64,000 nt of DNA from Pithys albifrons albifrons (taxonomy: Eukaryota > Chordata > Aves > Passeriformes > Thamnophilidae): assembly GCF_047495875.1 (NCBI RefSeq), contig NC_092461.1, positions 89,906,431 to 89,970,430 on the forward strand, given 5' to 3'. Within the stretch, counting starts at the first letter, position 1. Every line of letters starts with the position of its first letter. The translations under genes were made by a program, and so were the position numbers. Below, in pieces: positions 12,551-25,018 of this stretch. The notes under the pieces are model-generated. The model was not told the origin of the DNA, ran no database searches, and saw only the letters and a list, made by a program, of their open reading frames with translations.

Positions 12551-15500
12551 AATACCTTATTACACTAAATGAATACATCACCATGCATATGGGCTGCTGG
12601 ATATCTTTGGCCCCAGGTCCTTCCAATTTACAATCCAGCTGAGGGATGATGCTTAGAAGTCAGTCTCAAAATTCTTTGTTCAAAGAGGCAACCTCAGCCA
12701 TCTCCCTGCCAAATCCAGCATTTTCATAAATTCAGATGTGAGAGGAACTCCTTGATATCCTGCAAATATCAATGGGAGACACCATCTGAAAGGATGATCC
12801 CTGCATGGATGGAGCTTTGGAAGACTGATCCACAGTCAGCAAATAGGACAACACCTTTGGAGGTTTATCACAAGTCAACATCCAAATGACTGTCCAGTTC
12901 TGTAGATATTCTTTGACTTGACTGCAACAAGTTGAGAATGTTGGAATGGCCTGGTCCTGTTAAGTGTGAAATATTACTTATGTCATGGCTGTGCATTGCT
13001 TCATCCAGAGGCTGCAGTCCTGCAGGAATGAGGTGATTCATTTAAATATATCTACTGATTTAAATTAAACTGAGTCATAAGAGGCAGAGGAGACTCCACA
13101 TTTGGGTGATTTGCTGCAAGGGCTTGGAACTAACCCACCCCACAGAGGAGCAGAAGGACACAATCTCATCTTTCAATTCAGAGAAATGAGGAAGGACTGT
13201 GAACATATGAACTGTATTTCAGGTGATAGTAAACCTGACTTTTTCAATTCTAGAAAGTATTTCAAGGCATAAGGGCTGAAACTGAGAGCACAGATCTACT
13301 CACAGCCTGAGAAAAAAACCTGACCCTATGGCTCTTTTTTTACCACAGAGAAGCAATACCTTTTCAATTATAAGAGACATCCAAAAGTCTATCTGTGACA
13401 GACACAAGGCTGAAATACTTACCTAGAATATGTCATTTTCCTGCAACATCAGGTTCTGGTATGGGTATCTTCATTGATCAAGCTTCATGAACCCTCAAGA
13501 TTACCAAACTCATCAAGGTGGAATCATGTGTGTCCATCTTATTTTACCTTTCATATTTCCAAGCAGAACCAGAGGGAAAGGCAGAGAGCAATTTTCTATT
13601 CTGCAGGATGAGAAAAGAGTATGACAGAGCCAACAATCACATGAGTTCAGGGGCAAATATGAGGACGTTTCCTAGAGGAGTCTGAGGTGGATAATGATCA
13701 ACTCTAGGACACACATTAAGGGTCTAGCCATGTCTTCCATTCATTTTTTGAAAGCCTGAAATGCTACCGATTCTCCAACATTGTACTCAGAAGTTGTAGG
13801 GGGAAGGACACTGCCAGGTAAATGTGGTATCTGATATACCTGATCCACACAGAGAGAGTCTGAAATGCACAAGAAAGGCTATCTGCCACTCTCATCCAGA
13901 TGCGCCTCTGCACCAGCACACATTAATACCTAGAGTAAACAACACATAAAAATTCATTGGTAGATGTCATGGTTGTTCTGCAGGGACACAGGTGAGAGAT
14001 GGTTTTCTGAGCTTTCATGGGATTTCAGAAAAAATTCATGAAGCAACCCCTGATGACAAAAGAAGCTTCATACATGGGACAGTGCTCACCACTCGCAGTA
14101 TAATAGCCCTGGGGAACTTATGAAAGGTAAGGAAGGATTAATAATGGGAAACGATGTCAAGCAATAGAGAATTAAAGTAAGAAGCAGTAAAAGGCATGGA
14201 GGAACGAGATCAAAGCAGTAAAATCACTTTGAAAGCAAACTTTCTCACATGATTGGGTAAAAAGAACAGACACCTCTTTTGGACATCCCTTGACTTATAA
14301 CAGCTGCTTGTCAGCACAAGTAAGAAGGCAAGCCCACAGATACCTCTGAGCTGGCTGACTTCTGCCTGCCTGTGGCATGAACATTTATACAAAGTTAAAA
14401 TGGTCAAAGTGAGCAGCACTCCAAACCAGAGATTTTTCTGGTAATATGAAGAAAGAGAACTGGAAAACTCTGTTCCAAAGTGATACAAAAGATTACTAGC
14501 TTTAGCAATTTGTAAGAGAATTTGCTTTCTTCTACTAGTTAAGCAGTTAATCTTCATTCATCAAAGCTTTTACACCAACTTTAGACTGTCAAATAACAGC
14601 AGGACTCTAGACCACCCTTAGTAAAGATAGAACACAAATGATCTGCTAAAATGAGACCCAAGGAAACCATGTCTTTACATAGAAGTCAGGGAATGCTTTG
14701 TGATCAGCATCAGTGAGAGAAGACTGAATCCCATGTTGCATGATTACAAATTATATTTTAAAAAATTAATTTAATTTAGAAATCATGTCATTCTATAAAT
14801 ACCCTATTTCCTGAAATAAATCCTCTGCCCTTTGTCTTCCTCTAAACCTAGTTATATGAAATTACAATACTCAGGAAAATAGTTACATTAAAGTACAATA
14901 TTTAGGAAAATATTTTATATACTGTTAATGTTGAAACTGAAGATGATAAATAAATCCAAGCATTGATCTATTCCTGCTACTGAACAGGAGGAGGTACTGT
15001 TGAGGTCAACATTGAAAAGGGTTGCCACCAAATCTCTGCCATGTCTCATCAGTTACTCACATAATCCACAGTGATTTAGTTAAATGAGATGATTTGGGCT
15101 TCTCTTGGTCTCTGACTGTGAATCACATGTTCTCAACTAAATAAGGAAATAAATACAATTTTGGTCAGCTTTCTACCATAAGTGAAAGTTTTGTGTTTGT
15201 ATATACAGACACATATATCTTCATACACACATACAACTTTTGGTGGATTATTCTGATTGTCTGTCTTACAGCTGCAGCACATTTGCTGTGTTTAAGAACT
15301 CTCTGCCCTTCCCCTGCATAGAAAACTGTGTCTGCGGGAGAAGACACATCTATATGTTCTCCCCTGTGCTTCTCCCTCCTCTGCTTCTGTACTCCCCCAC
15401 ATCCTGACACTTGCTCAGACAGGAAGGTCTGACTATTTTCCCACTTTACAGGTTAATTCATTTTATTACACCACCGTTCTTCAAAATTCGCCACCCCTGC

Positions 15501-17084
15501 CCATGTTTGCAGTGCCTGTGCACTACAGCACCTTAAAATATAACTCTATTTTGTCTTAGGGGCTTGTGCATTGACCTTATCAACTTCCCTTGCAATGATC
15601 ATCATAAACAGCACTTTTAAACACCAAATTTATTTAAAACTGAAGTGACCAAGAGAGCACCGCACAACCAGATGTCTGGGAACATGCTTTTTTTTGTCTC
15701 TTCCCCAACTGGCTATTAAGACTTTAGGCAAGTTACTGAGTTTCTCTGTGCTTAAATTCAGCACTCAGACATGTTTCTCTCAAAGCTTCACAGTCTCGGA
15801 GACAAGAACTGTCTTTTACCCCAGATTTGTAAAATAAATGGCACAGTAAGGCCTTGTTAGTAGCTGGGGTCTGTAGGTATTATGGCAATACCACAAAAGC
15901 TGTTAACATTTCATAATAAAATACTGCATTGCTAATGTATTTAACACCCAACAATCAAATAACATAATAGGTCCCTGCCACATAACCAAGGTTAGATTTC
16001 ACTTAAAACAATAGCACTAAAGAAGTCATCTGAATGTGGAAAATGGAGTAGACTTGAGATACAGCCTCTGTGACATTTCCCTGGCTTACACAAGCATTGT
16101 CTGCCTTCTATCTGAGCTGCCACAGCCTGATGTGCTTGCCCTCATAACAGAAGGGGTGGTGAGTTTAGGGTCATGGTGGCCACAGGGCTTTTTGTTAGCC
16201 CAGCACGTGGGGAGTGTGGGTGCTTCTGCCTGAAAAAGGTGTAGAAATATCCTTATTCATCTGGTGGCTCAGAGTGAAGCTGCCCAGCAGAGCAGGCTGC
16301 AGTGTAGATGAACAAATGGAAATAGGGAAGAGGAAATCACCACCATCTCCTAAATGGCTCTTCAACACTATGCCCAGCCAGGACTCGGCTGTCCCCTCCT
16401 GCAGTAGCTATGCAAACATCTACTGACCTCACTGCAAGACAAGTGGCAGAGATAAAGTAGGTGACAAACACCAAAGGCATGCTTTCATAGATAGTCATAT
16501 TTATTATTTTTTAGGCATACACACACATTGTAGAGCAAAACTGAGACCTAAACAATTTGTATGCGTTGATTTTTGCAGTAGACTCAAGTTGTTCAGTTCA
16601 CCTGTAACATCTCTCAGGAGAAGTTTTTTTAAACTACCATGTGAAATGCAGTGAAAAATCCCTTTTGATCTATCTCTATCACAAGTGTCTTCACCTCACT
16701 GAACTTTCCCAGTAAAGTATCAATGAAACATAATGATGCCACTTTTACTCATTGTTTCATTTTCCAGCTGTTGGTAATGAACACACTGTGCCTTAACCTG
16801 TAATGATAAAACTTAAACCACACTCTTCATGTTTATAGGTCTCTGCTCTTTTGAAATGGTGACATCTATGCTAAAATAGGTCTTTTTGGCTACAACGGGA
16901 AAAATATACCAATCAGATACTTGGTCGAAACATATTTTATCTCAAAGAAGTGAGAAGGATTATCTTTAACAAAATAATAAAAAGAATTGTGTATTTTTAT
17001 GATTTTTAAATACTAGAGATTTATAAAGAAAAGTAAAAATCCAGTTCTATATGGCTTTTGTCTTTGTGTGTCATAGGGCAAAAA

Positions 17085-17843
17085 TCCTTTCAAACAAGGA
17101 CAACAACCCCCTGCAGCGCTACAGGCTGGGCACAGAGTGGCTGGAGAGCAGCCAGGCAGAAAGGGACCTTGGAGTACTAATTGACAGGAAGCTCAACATG
17201 AGCCAACAGTGTGCCCAGGTGGCCAAGAAGGCCAATGGGATCCTGTCCTGTATCAAAAATAGCGTGGCCAGCAGGACCAGGGCAGTGATCCTTCCCCTGT
17301 ACTCTGCATTGGTGAGGCCACACCTTGAGTACTGTGTTCAGTTCTGGGTCCCTCAGTTCAGAAAGGATATTGAGATGCTGGAGCGGGTCCAGAGAAGAGC
17401 AACAAGGCTGGTGAAGGGACTGGAGCACAAGTCCTATGGGGAGAGGCTGAAGGAGCTGGGGTTGTTTAGCCTGGAGAAGAGGAGGCTCAGAGGTGACCTC
17501 ATCACTGTCTATAACTACCTGAAGGGAAGTTCTAGCCAGGTGGGGACTGGTCTCTTCTCCCAGGCACTCAGCAATAGGACAAGGGGGCATGGGCTTAAGC
17601 TGTGCCAGGGGAAATTTAAGTTGGATATCAGAAAAAAATTCTTTACAGAGAGAGTAATCAGGCATTGGAATGGGCTGCCCAGAGAGGTGGTGGATTCACC
17701 ATCCCTAGAGATTTTTAAACACAGATTGGACGTGGCGCTGGGTGCCATGATCTAGTAAATGAACTAGAGTTGGACCAAGGGTTGGACTCGATGATCTTGG
17801 AGGTCTTTTCCAACCCAATCGATTCTATGATTCTATGATTCTA
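17085..17843 (+). mobile_element. 5'-truncated CR1 LINE, plus orientation
   Basis: The sequence from CAACAACCCCCTGCAGCGCTACAGG onward (given here in part) is the 3' portion of an avian CR1. The reverse-transcriptase C-terminal frame is followed by a short 3' UTR with GGTTGGACTCGATGATCTTGGAGGTCTTTTCCAACC and three copies of GATTCTAT at the end (17821-17843). As usual for CR1 there is no poly(A) tail. The left edge is uncertain by about 15 bases. The open coding part suggests a relatively young copy. Confidence 0.93.
17087..17755 (+). pseudogene. CR1 ORF2 (reverse transcriptase) C-terminal fragment
   Basis: Open for about 220 codons to a TAG at 17753-17755 without stop or frameshift. Familiar CR1 features are [16 protein letters not shown] near the start, [46 protein letters not shown] and [16 protein letters not shown] near the end. 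These belong to the region after the polymerase core (thumb and downstream). The catalytic FADD-type motif and endonuclease domain are absent, so it is inactive by 5' truncation. The ATG at 17051 is in flanking DNA. Confidence 0.9.
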
Positions 17844-20800
17844 TTTTAGTTGTAGGTGTTGCTCAGTGAAATATCTCCTAAAGTGGTTGAGTTGAGGATT
17901 TTTTGGAGATGAGAGGTGTGAACCCAGAAAATCCAGACAGAACAATGTATGTATATACTGCGTGTGAGCAAACTAGTGCTGCTGGGACTGAGGCTGCCTG
18001 GTGAAGACTAGGGAAACAGCTATAGCCTACAGCAGGAAGAGTCCCTCTCCTCTGTTCCTGCGAGTCTTGTGCATTGCCATAAATGACCATCTGAAGGCTT
18101 TTCCAGAAAGACAAACTTCAATTAACAGACAGCTGGGGTAGTAGGTGGCATTTCAAAATCAGGATGTGCCATGGTCCCAGCTTGATGGACTCCAGCAACA
18201 CAGACCTGATGAGAGAGAACCCCATAGGTTACTGGGTCGCACATGTAACGGCACTAAATTATTTTGGTAATGAACTCTGGCTCCCAGTGGATCTAGATTT
18301 GGGAGACCTCAGAAGATGCAATGAATTAGCTGGTGCTGTGCAGCCCACTGCCCCAGGCTGCATCTGCAGCTGGAATCCCCCTGACAACCAGAATCATTTT
18401 GAAAGTGTGTTACACACCAAAGTTATCCCCCATGAACACTGTCCTACATTTATCCCTTCTTGTTTCACTACCCCCAAGAGTAAGTGCAAAGCATGCAAAG
18501 AAAAACTTCCGACTTCTCTTTAAAAGCTAACAGTAATAACACCTAGGAATTACCCCTTTTGTTTCCCCATTATTATACTCAATCAAATGGGGATGACCTG
18601 GAGACAGGGATACCAAAACTCTCAGCTGATACATGAGGGAAGCCACTCATGTATGAATGGCAGTAGTCACTTAATACCTACATCCACAGACAACTGGAGG
18701 AGCATAAAGGCTCAGGCAGTTCTGCTTGTTCCTTTTGAAAACCCCTGTTTTGGCAAGCCCCTCACCAAGCTGAGGCTGAGATGTACCATTTCCTTCTTAC
18801 CTTATCCCTCTCTCCACTCTCTCACCCCCAGTTTAAACTGGAAACCAGTCAAATATTTTCCTTAGGCCTGCGAGTCTAATTCTTTGTAGGTTTTTCCTTT
18901 TTTTTTTTTAATAAAAATGCCTAGTTTTGTGTAACATAAAGATTTTTTTAAGAGTGGCTATGTATTAAAGGTAAAAAAGAAGAAATAAAGAAGTTTTATT
19001 ATTTTACACAGTGGAATGGACACCCTATATGGCTAATTCTTGAGTTAAATGAGTTTTCCAAGAAAATGTTTAGTCTTTCATTGAACAATTGTTTTAAATA
19101 CTTTGCCACCAAGAAGTAAGGCAGTCTAAGTTTTATGAACATATAATTTTTTCCTTTCACAGAAACATTTGCTTGACTGATCCCTTATAGTTCCAGAAAC
19201 AAATATGAGTGCATTTGCTTAAAATAACAAAACCACACACAATACTTAACTCATTAGGATGATTTAGCGGCAGTTGGATATTTCTTTTGGCTGAGTGCTC
19301 TGGATGAAATCCCACATACACAGTCTTGTATTTTACACTAATAATTTTACTTCAGGTTATACAATAATCTCTGTCAGACGCTGTACCCCAAGTACAGTAT
19401 TAAAAGCTATCTGCTTGTGGAACGTCTCTGTCAAAAGGGCACGTGCAAAATAGATTCAAAAAATTAAACTTGTTTAATGCATTACACTTCTTTGGTATTA
19501 GAGCGGAGAATTAATTGAGATAGTAAACCCATACTCCCCAACACTTAAAAGATAAACACAGTCACTGAGCAAGGGATATATCTGAAACTATGAGGAAAAA
19601 ATTTGCCTCAGTTCTAGAGAAACTGTCTCAGACTGTCCTCTTTCCTTTTCATGCCTGACACATGTAGAAATTAAACTTGTTAAGTTGTAAATTTAATTAA
19701 AGGAAATCTCATAAAATATATTAATACAATCTCTAGGAGTACTTCTCTGTGCCAAACTTTTATTGGCTTCCTTTTTTATGTGCCAGAATAATCCTTTGTG
19801 AAATTTCTCCTTAAATACTTTTTTAAAATCTGTCTGTCTGGTGACACTCATCCCTAACATCCCTGCAGTATGGAGGCTGTACCCTACACACTGTGTATTG
19901 AGTGTGTGCCACAAGCTTTTCCAGCTGAAACTTGCCAGATGCTATCCTATGACCCTACACTCAACTGCCTGCTATTGTGAGCGTTTAGGTACCAAAATGT
20001 TACTTTGAGGAAGGGTGACAGAATCCTGACCTAAAAAAGACTGTGTATTTACAGGCTCCATTCTGCCATCCTTCCAGAGGTTTCTAACGTTTCTAGTTTC
20101 CTACTGGCTTAATTAGAGCTGCAGGGGAGCTTCTAATTTTTCTGGTCACACTTTATTGTCCTCTGATTACTAACCATTAGTCATCTTTCTCTAGGGCTCT
20201 TTTTTTTGTTTGGTTTGTTGGTTTTTTCGAGGATGTTATTTTGAGTGAGGTTTTTTGCTATTTTAAAAAATAATTTTTTTTAAAAATGATCACGAATAAG
20301 ATGTATGTTGCAAATCAATTTCCTTTTGTCAAAGCAAGCGCTAGCTGGGGATGATAATTTCTTTGTTCGGAGCAGATACAGAACTATTGTCTTGGCCTCC
20401 TAAATTGGTACACCATACCCCATGCTGTCTGCAAGTATCAGTATGGAGCCATGCACAGTAGATGCTGAATACACTGTATAACGGAGGTGTCCCTGTCTAA
20501 CAAAAACTAACTCTTTTTTTTTTAATGGAATAAAAATAATGAGACAACCACACAGCATTTTAGTCCACATTTCTCTATTTCCTTCCCATAAAAGGTCTCA
20601 AAGAAATAAATGCAAAGCACCATTGAAGAGTTCAAAGACATACCTCAGAATGTGACTGCACATTCAAGGCACACTGACATATTCAAAACTGGATAGCTCT
20701 ATTGGAGGGGGGAAAAAAAAGGGAAAGAAAAGAAAGAAAAAGGCTCAGCATACAAAATACAATACACAATATCTACTTCTACTGTGTGAAACTCACTGCA

Positions 20801-23358
20801 TTCATTTTGCTCACTGAGCAAACTAGGTCCCAGAGTATAAAACACAATTAATCCAGCCATTTTTTTTCAAAGGAGCTGATTTTAGAGAAGCTAAAAATTA
20901 CTTGATGTAAATGATGCAGAGGCTGATGCAGCTGAATTTATAAATTGGGTTGAAAAGTTTGACATGCTGAATTAGATTATACCATATAATGCATCACTAA
21001 GTAATTGATATGTACATTACATGCAAAGAAAGCCCTGCTAACTCATGTGTAACTTTTTTTTTGCATTATTGTGTAACTTGGACATCGACTCATTGTGAGT
21101 TGAACAAAGTTTCAAAAGGAGATTTAGTCCTTTATGAGCTGAATAAAAAATTTTGTTACATTCTGATATTCTAAAAATAAAATACAGGATAAAGATGTAT
21201 TTTTTAAAAGTAGAAAATATGTAGGAATGCATAAGAGCATTTAAAGTCCTTTTCATGGGCCTTTCCCCTCAATTTTTAGAGAAGTTTTCCTTACATTTGT
21301 TCAAGAAATGTAAAAGTCCAGCAGAAAGATGTGCATTACCAGCACCAGCTGGAGAAGTGATGGGGAATTGAAGGGAATGGGGAATATACAATTTCCTCAG
21401 CTAAAAGCAAACAATGTAACACAGATTTTTATCTTGTAGGAGTACACTAGAAACTTTTTTTAATTGCACCAGAAAGAAATTTCAGTTTTATACTAGCTGC
21501 TCAGTATATTTCCAATCTTCCATTGATGATCTGCATTTATTTTAAGGAGATGAGAGCATTTCCCTCTGAAATTACTAGCATATCTGCTCTGATCCAATGC
21601 TGATTACAGCATAGGGTCTTAAATCTCTGTAATCTGTCTGAATTGTTATTAAATATTAGATTTCAGTGTGATTTGTTTTCTTATCACTTTATTTGTAACT
21701 TTACTGCCATTCACCGCCAAGAGACCTTGAACTAGAGGCTACAGCTTTAATCTCAATTTGTTATACTAGAATGCAAAATTAAAGAAAGATGAAGGCAGTT
21801 GAATATTACCAAGGAATGTAATTGATAACATTGTGTCATTTTTGAGTTTTAATATTATAAACCGAATTTTATGATACTCTACCCTAATAGTGACATATTT
21901 AACATTTTAAGACTGGATATAACAATTTTATGGGACAAAATGGGTATAGTTAGAAGATTATACAGTAGTACTTTATCAAATGCTTGTATATTAAATACCA
22001 AAACACTATGATAAAATAATAGCAAGTTTCAATTCTCCTTGGAGAAGAAAATCTGTCTTTAGTGTCTCATCTCTGGTTCAAGACTTCCTGGAGGTCTCTG
22101 GTCAGTAAGCAGTGTAAGGTGAAGCACATGCCACCATACTTCTGTGCACAGAGGTAATGGACAGACAGAATTTACAGAGTGCTAGCAGCTTTAATTTGAA
22201 AATGCAAAATAGGGACATTTTTATAGTCTTGAAAAATTCTGCTTTGCTTCCAGGCAATTCCAGTTTGGTAGGTGCCCAAAGGATGCATACCAAAGGGAAC
22301 ATGTATGAGCATGCTTTCAAACAGTGCTGGAGCAGCCAGGGATACAGAAATTTGTTTTTCCTGCTGTGTCTGACCAGTTCCCACAGCAGAGGTTCTCTCT
22401 TTCATATCACCACCCAGACTCAGTCTTCCTTAAATCCAAGCCCCTCTAATGCACCTCTAGCATGCTGCTGGTAAAGATGCTTCGTGATTTGCACATTTTC
22501 CTTCCAGTCTTCTCTTTCCCTCACCTCCATCTACCTCCCTCTCAGCCCATCCTTAAATTGTGGAGAACTTGAGATACAAAGAAATAAGAAAAATGCAGAA
22601 ATCCAAATGCATGTTTCAAGTGAACTACTTCACAAGAGTGTGTCAGGATGTCACCATTTGTAATGTTGGTACACATCTGTCATGGTAAGCGATGGCAACC
22701 TTCTGGACTGGGAAAAGGGAATCATTCCCTGTTGTCAGGAGTCTGAAATTCAAACAGTGTCCAAGTCCAAAATAAAACCAAATAAAAATAATACATTGAT
22801 AGAAATGTTAGATGCTATGACGGCAGTACAGGATATACAAATGGCAGCAGCTCTGGAGATATATGTGCAGGGAACAGATGTACCAAGAGGAAAGACAGCA
22901 CAGGACTTGCAGCCATGGAAATCTCCAGGTCAGGATACACACCCAGGAATTCCAGTGTGCTTTTTCTGCCTGAATCACTATTCACCATCATCCAAGAAAT
23001 ATTCCTCTTTAACAGTCTATCCTTAAAGTGCATATAATAAAATGAGGCCACTGAGACTTGTACATGGCTGACTCTCTCCACTGATTTTAATTCACTAAGT
23101 AGAAATGCTGCACAAGGTCAGTTTATGTGGGAAAAAAAACCTCTGTATCAGCAGAGGCACACATTGACCTTTCTTTCAGAAGGAAATTATAGGATTTCAA
23201 ATTGGTGTTTTTGTATAGATTGGGAAAGGTGTGTACAGAAAGGAACAGTGACTGCAATGTATTATAGACATATATAAAGGCTTTGAAGAGCTCTGCCGTA
23301 TTTTTGTTAGTTCTTTAGGGCTCTTTCATGATCTATAAAGACTGTGGATTCAGGAAGC
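17844..23358. other. Non-coding intergenic stretch
   Basis: AT-rich unique-looking sequence with T runs (18898-18910, 20515-20524) and a small purine run (20706-20742). No gene or repeat family recognised. Confidence 0.6.
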
Positions 23359-23553
23359 AAGGAAGGAAGGAGGGAGGGAGGGAAGGAAGGAGGGAGGGAG
23401 GGAGGGAGGGAGGGAGATGGGAGGGAGGGAGGGAGATGGGAGGGAGGGAGATGGGAGGGAGGGAGGGAGATGGGAAGGAGGGAAGGAGGGAGGGAAGGAG
23501 GGAGGGAGGGAGGGAAGGAGGGAGGGAGGGAGGGAGGGAGGGAGGGAGGGAGG
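23359..23553 (+). repeat. Polypurine (GGAA/GGGA)n tract, about 195 bp
   Basis: Purines only apart from scattered GATGGGA interruptions that recur at about 14-28 bp intervals, so an (GGGA)n array has itself been duplicated. It has mirror symmetry (triplex-forming) and many GGG runs (quadruplex-forming). Two overlapping Gly/Arg/Glu-rich frames are artefacts of it. Confidence 0.95.
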
Positions 23554-24825
23554 CAGACTGGCTCTAGAAAGTTCTGTATAATAAGCTCATGTGCCCCTGA
23601 TGTGGAGCCCCAAGCATGATCCTCTATTGCTTAAATTTGTCATCTCTTACTGGTGAGATTTAGGGACAGAGGCCTTTTCCCAAATCTTCCCTACAAAATA
23701 CAGGTCAACAAAGGCCTTGCTAGGTGGTGTATTTTCTTGGTTTCCTTTCAGATTCACATCTTAGATGAGTATCCCAACACTTCCTCTATGTTTGTCCCTC
23801 TTCCTCCCTGTTTTTGTGCATTTGCACACAAGGTGAAATAGTCTCCATTTAGTCTGTCAGATATGGATTATTTTTTAATTCTACAGTATCACAGGATTGG
23901 AAAATTTTACAGTAAAATTTAGGGAAACATAGGGATGCCTACCTATAGCAACAAAAAGTCTACTGAAAATCTTCACAAATATCAAGGACAACATTCATCC
24001 AAAACAGGATCTAACTAGATTCTCCCTCCATCCATGGAAAGTCCTGGTAAGAAAGGTCATGATCATCTCCCTCTTGGAAGAGGATCACAAAATAATTTCT
24101 TAGATACTAGTTTCAAACAGACATCAATTACTCTGCCTGCAACATTATCCCAGGGCTCAGTACAGAAGAGAAACATTTATTTAAACATGCCAACTGTGTT
24201 CAAAGTGAAAGAGAACTCCCCTAAAAATACTTTCAAAATAGAAATGAGCATCAATTAAAAAAAAATCAGCCCACATTTATGAAACAAGAAGAGAAATAAG
24301 TGTCTGATCACACTGCAGATGTATGTGCACATTTTGCAGTACAAAGAAAGAAAGTGAAGCTAGCTAATTTTCTACACGTTTTGCTTTTTATTTCTTCTTA
24401 GAAAACAAAGGCACAATAGGAAATGAAAAGCAGGGGTGAAAACATGAAGGGAAAAGGAAACACTCTCTCACAAGCAGGTTCTCTCCACTTCCACCTTTGG
24501 AGATGTCAGCAAACACAAAAACCTGCGCCAGCAGAGGGACAAGTCATTACAAATAATAAGAGCCACATATTTTGCACCAGGCTGATGTCCCAGGGAAGCT
24601 GTAATCCCTAACCAGGAGCAGCTGGTGGAATCCCCAGGGTTTTTCTGCCCCGGGGCCAGGAGAGCAGAGCAGGCCCTGGTAGGGGCTGCAGCCGGCATTG
24701 GCATCAGGGCATTGCAGCAAAAAGAAGAGGACTCTGTGTACTTGCACACTGTAGGGTGCTGTTCTAAAAATTACTCTTCCTGACACGATTACTGTGATTT
24801 GGCTTGCTGCTCCTTCAGAATAAAA

Positions 24826-25018
24826 AATTAAAAAACCCAAACCAACCAACCAACCAAAACAACAAAAAAACCCCAACATCCAAACCCCAAACAAACAAAA
24901 CCCAACCAAACAAAAACAAACCCCACAGACACACACACACACACACACAGGCACTGAAACAAAAAACTCCAAACAAACAACAAACAACACAGCAACCCAT
25001 AAAAAGCCCAAACACCCA
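24826..25018 (+). repeat. A/C-only low-complexity tract with an (AC)n core
   Basis: Almost no G or T for about 190 bp: AACCAACCAACC, CAAACAAACAAA and similar units surround a perfect (AC)n run at 24929-24949. Val/Cys/Phe-rich minus-strand frames over it are not genes. Confidence 0.9.

Larger units (their letters stand above)
6758..17084. other. Non-coding intergenic stretch
   Basis: No exon or RNA gene recognised. It holds the AC/AT simple sequence at 10906 and the palindrome at 12529. The part at about 11240-11720 looks compositionally like unique, possibly conserved non-coding DNA, but this cannot be judged from one sequence. Confidence 0.6.

Noticed and set aside
17177..17665. 162-codon minus-strand frame
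   Set aside because: Antisense shadow of the CR1 reverse-transcriptase frame.
23328..23619. Two Gly/Arg/Glu-rich plus-strand frames
   Set aside because: They arise from the polypurine repeat; any frame without T avoids stops.
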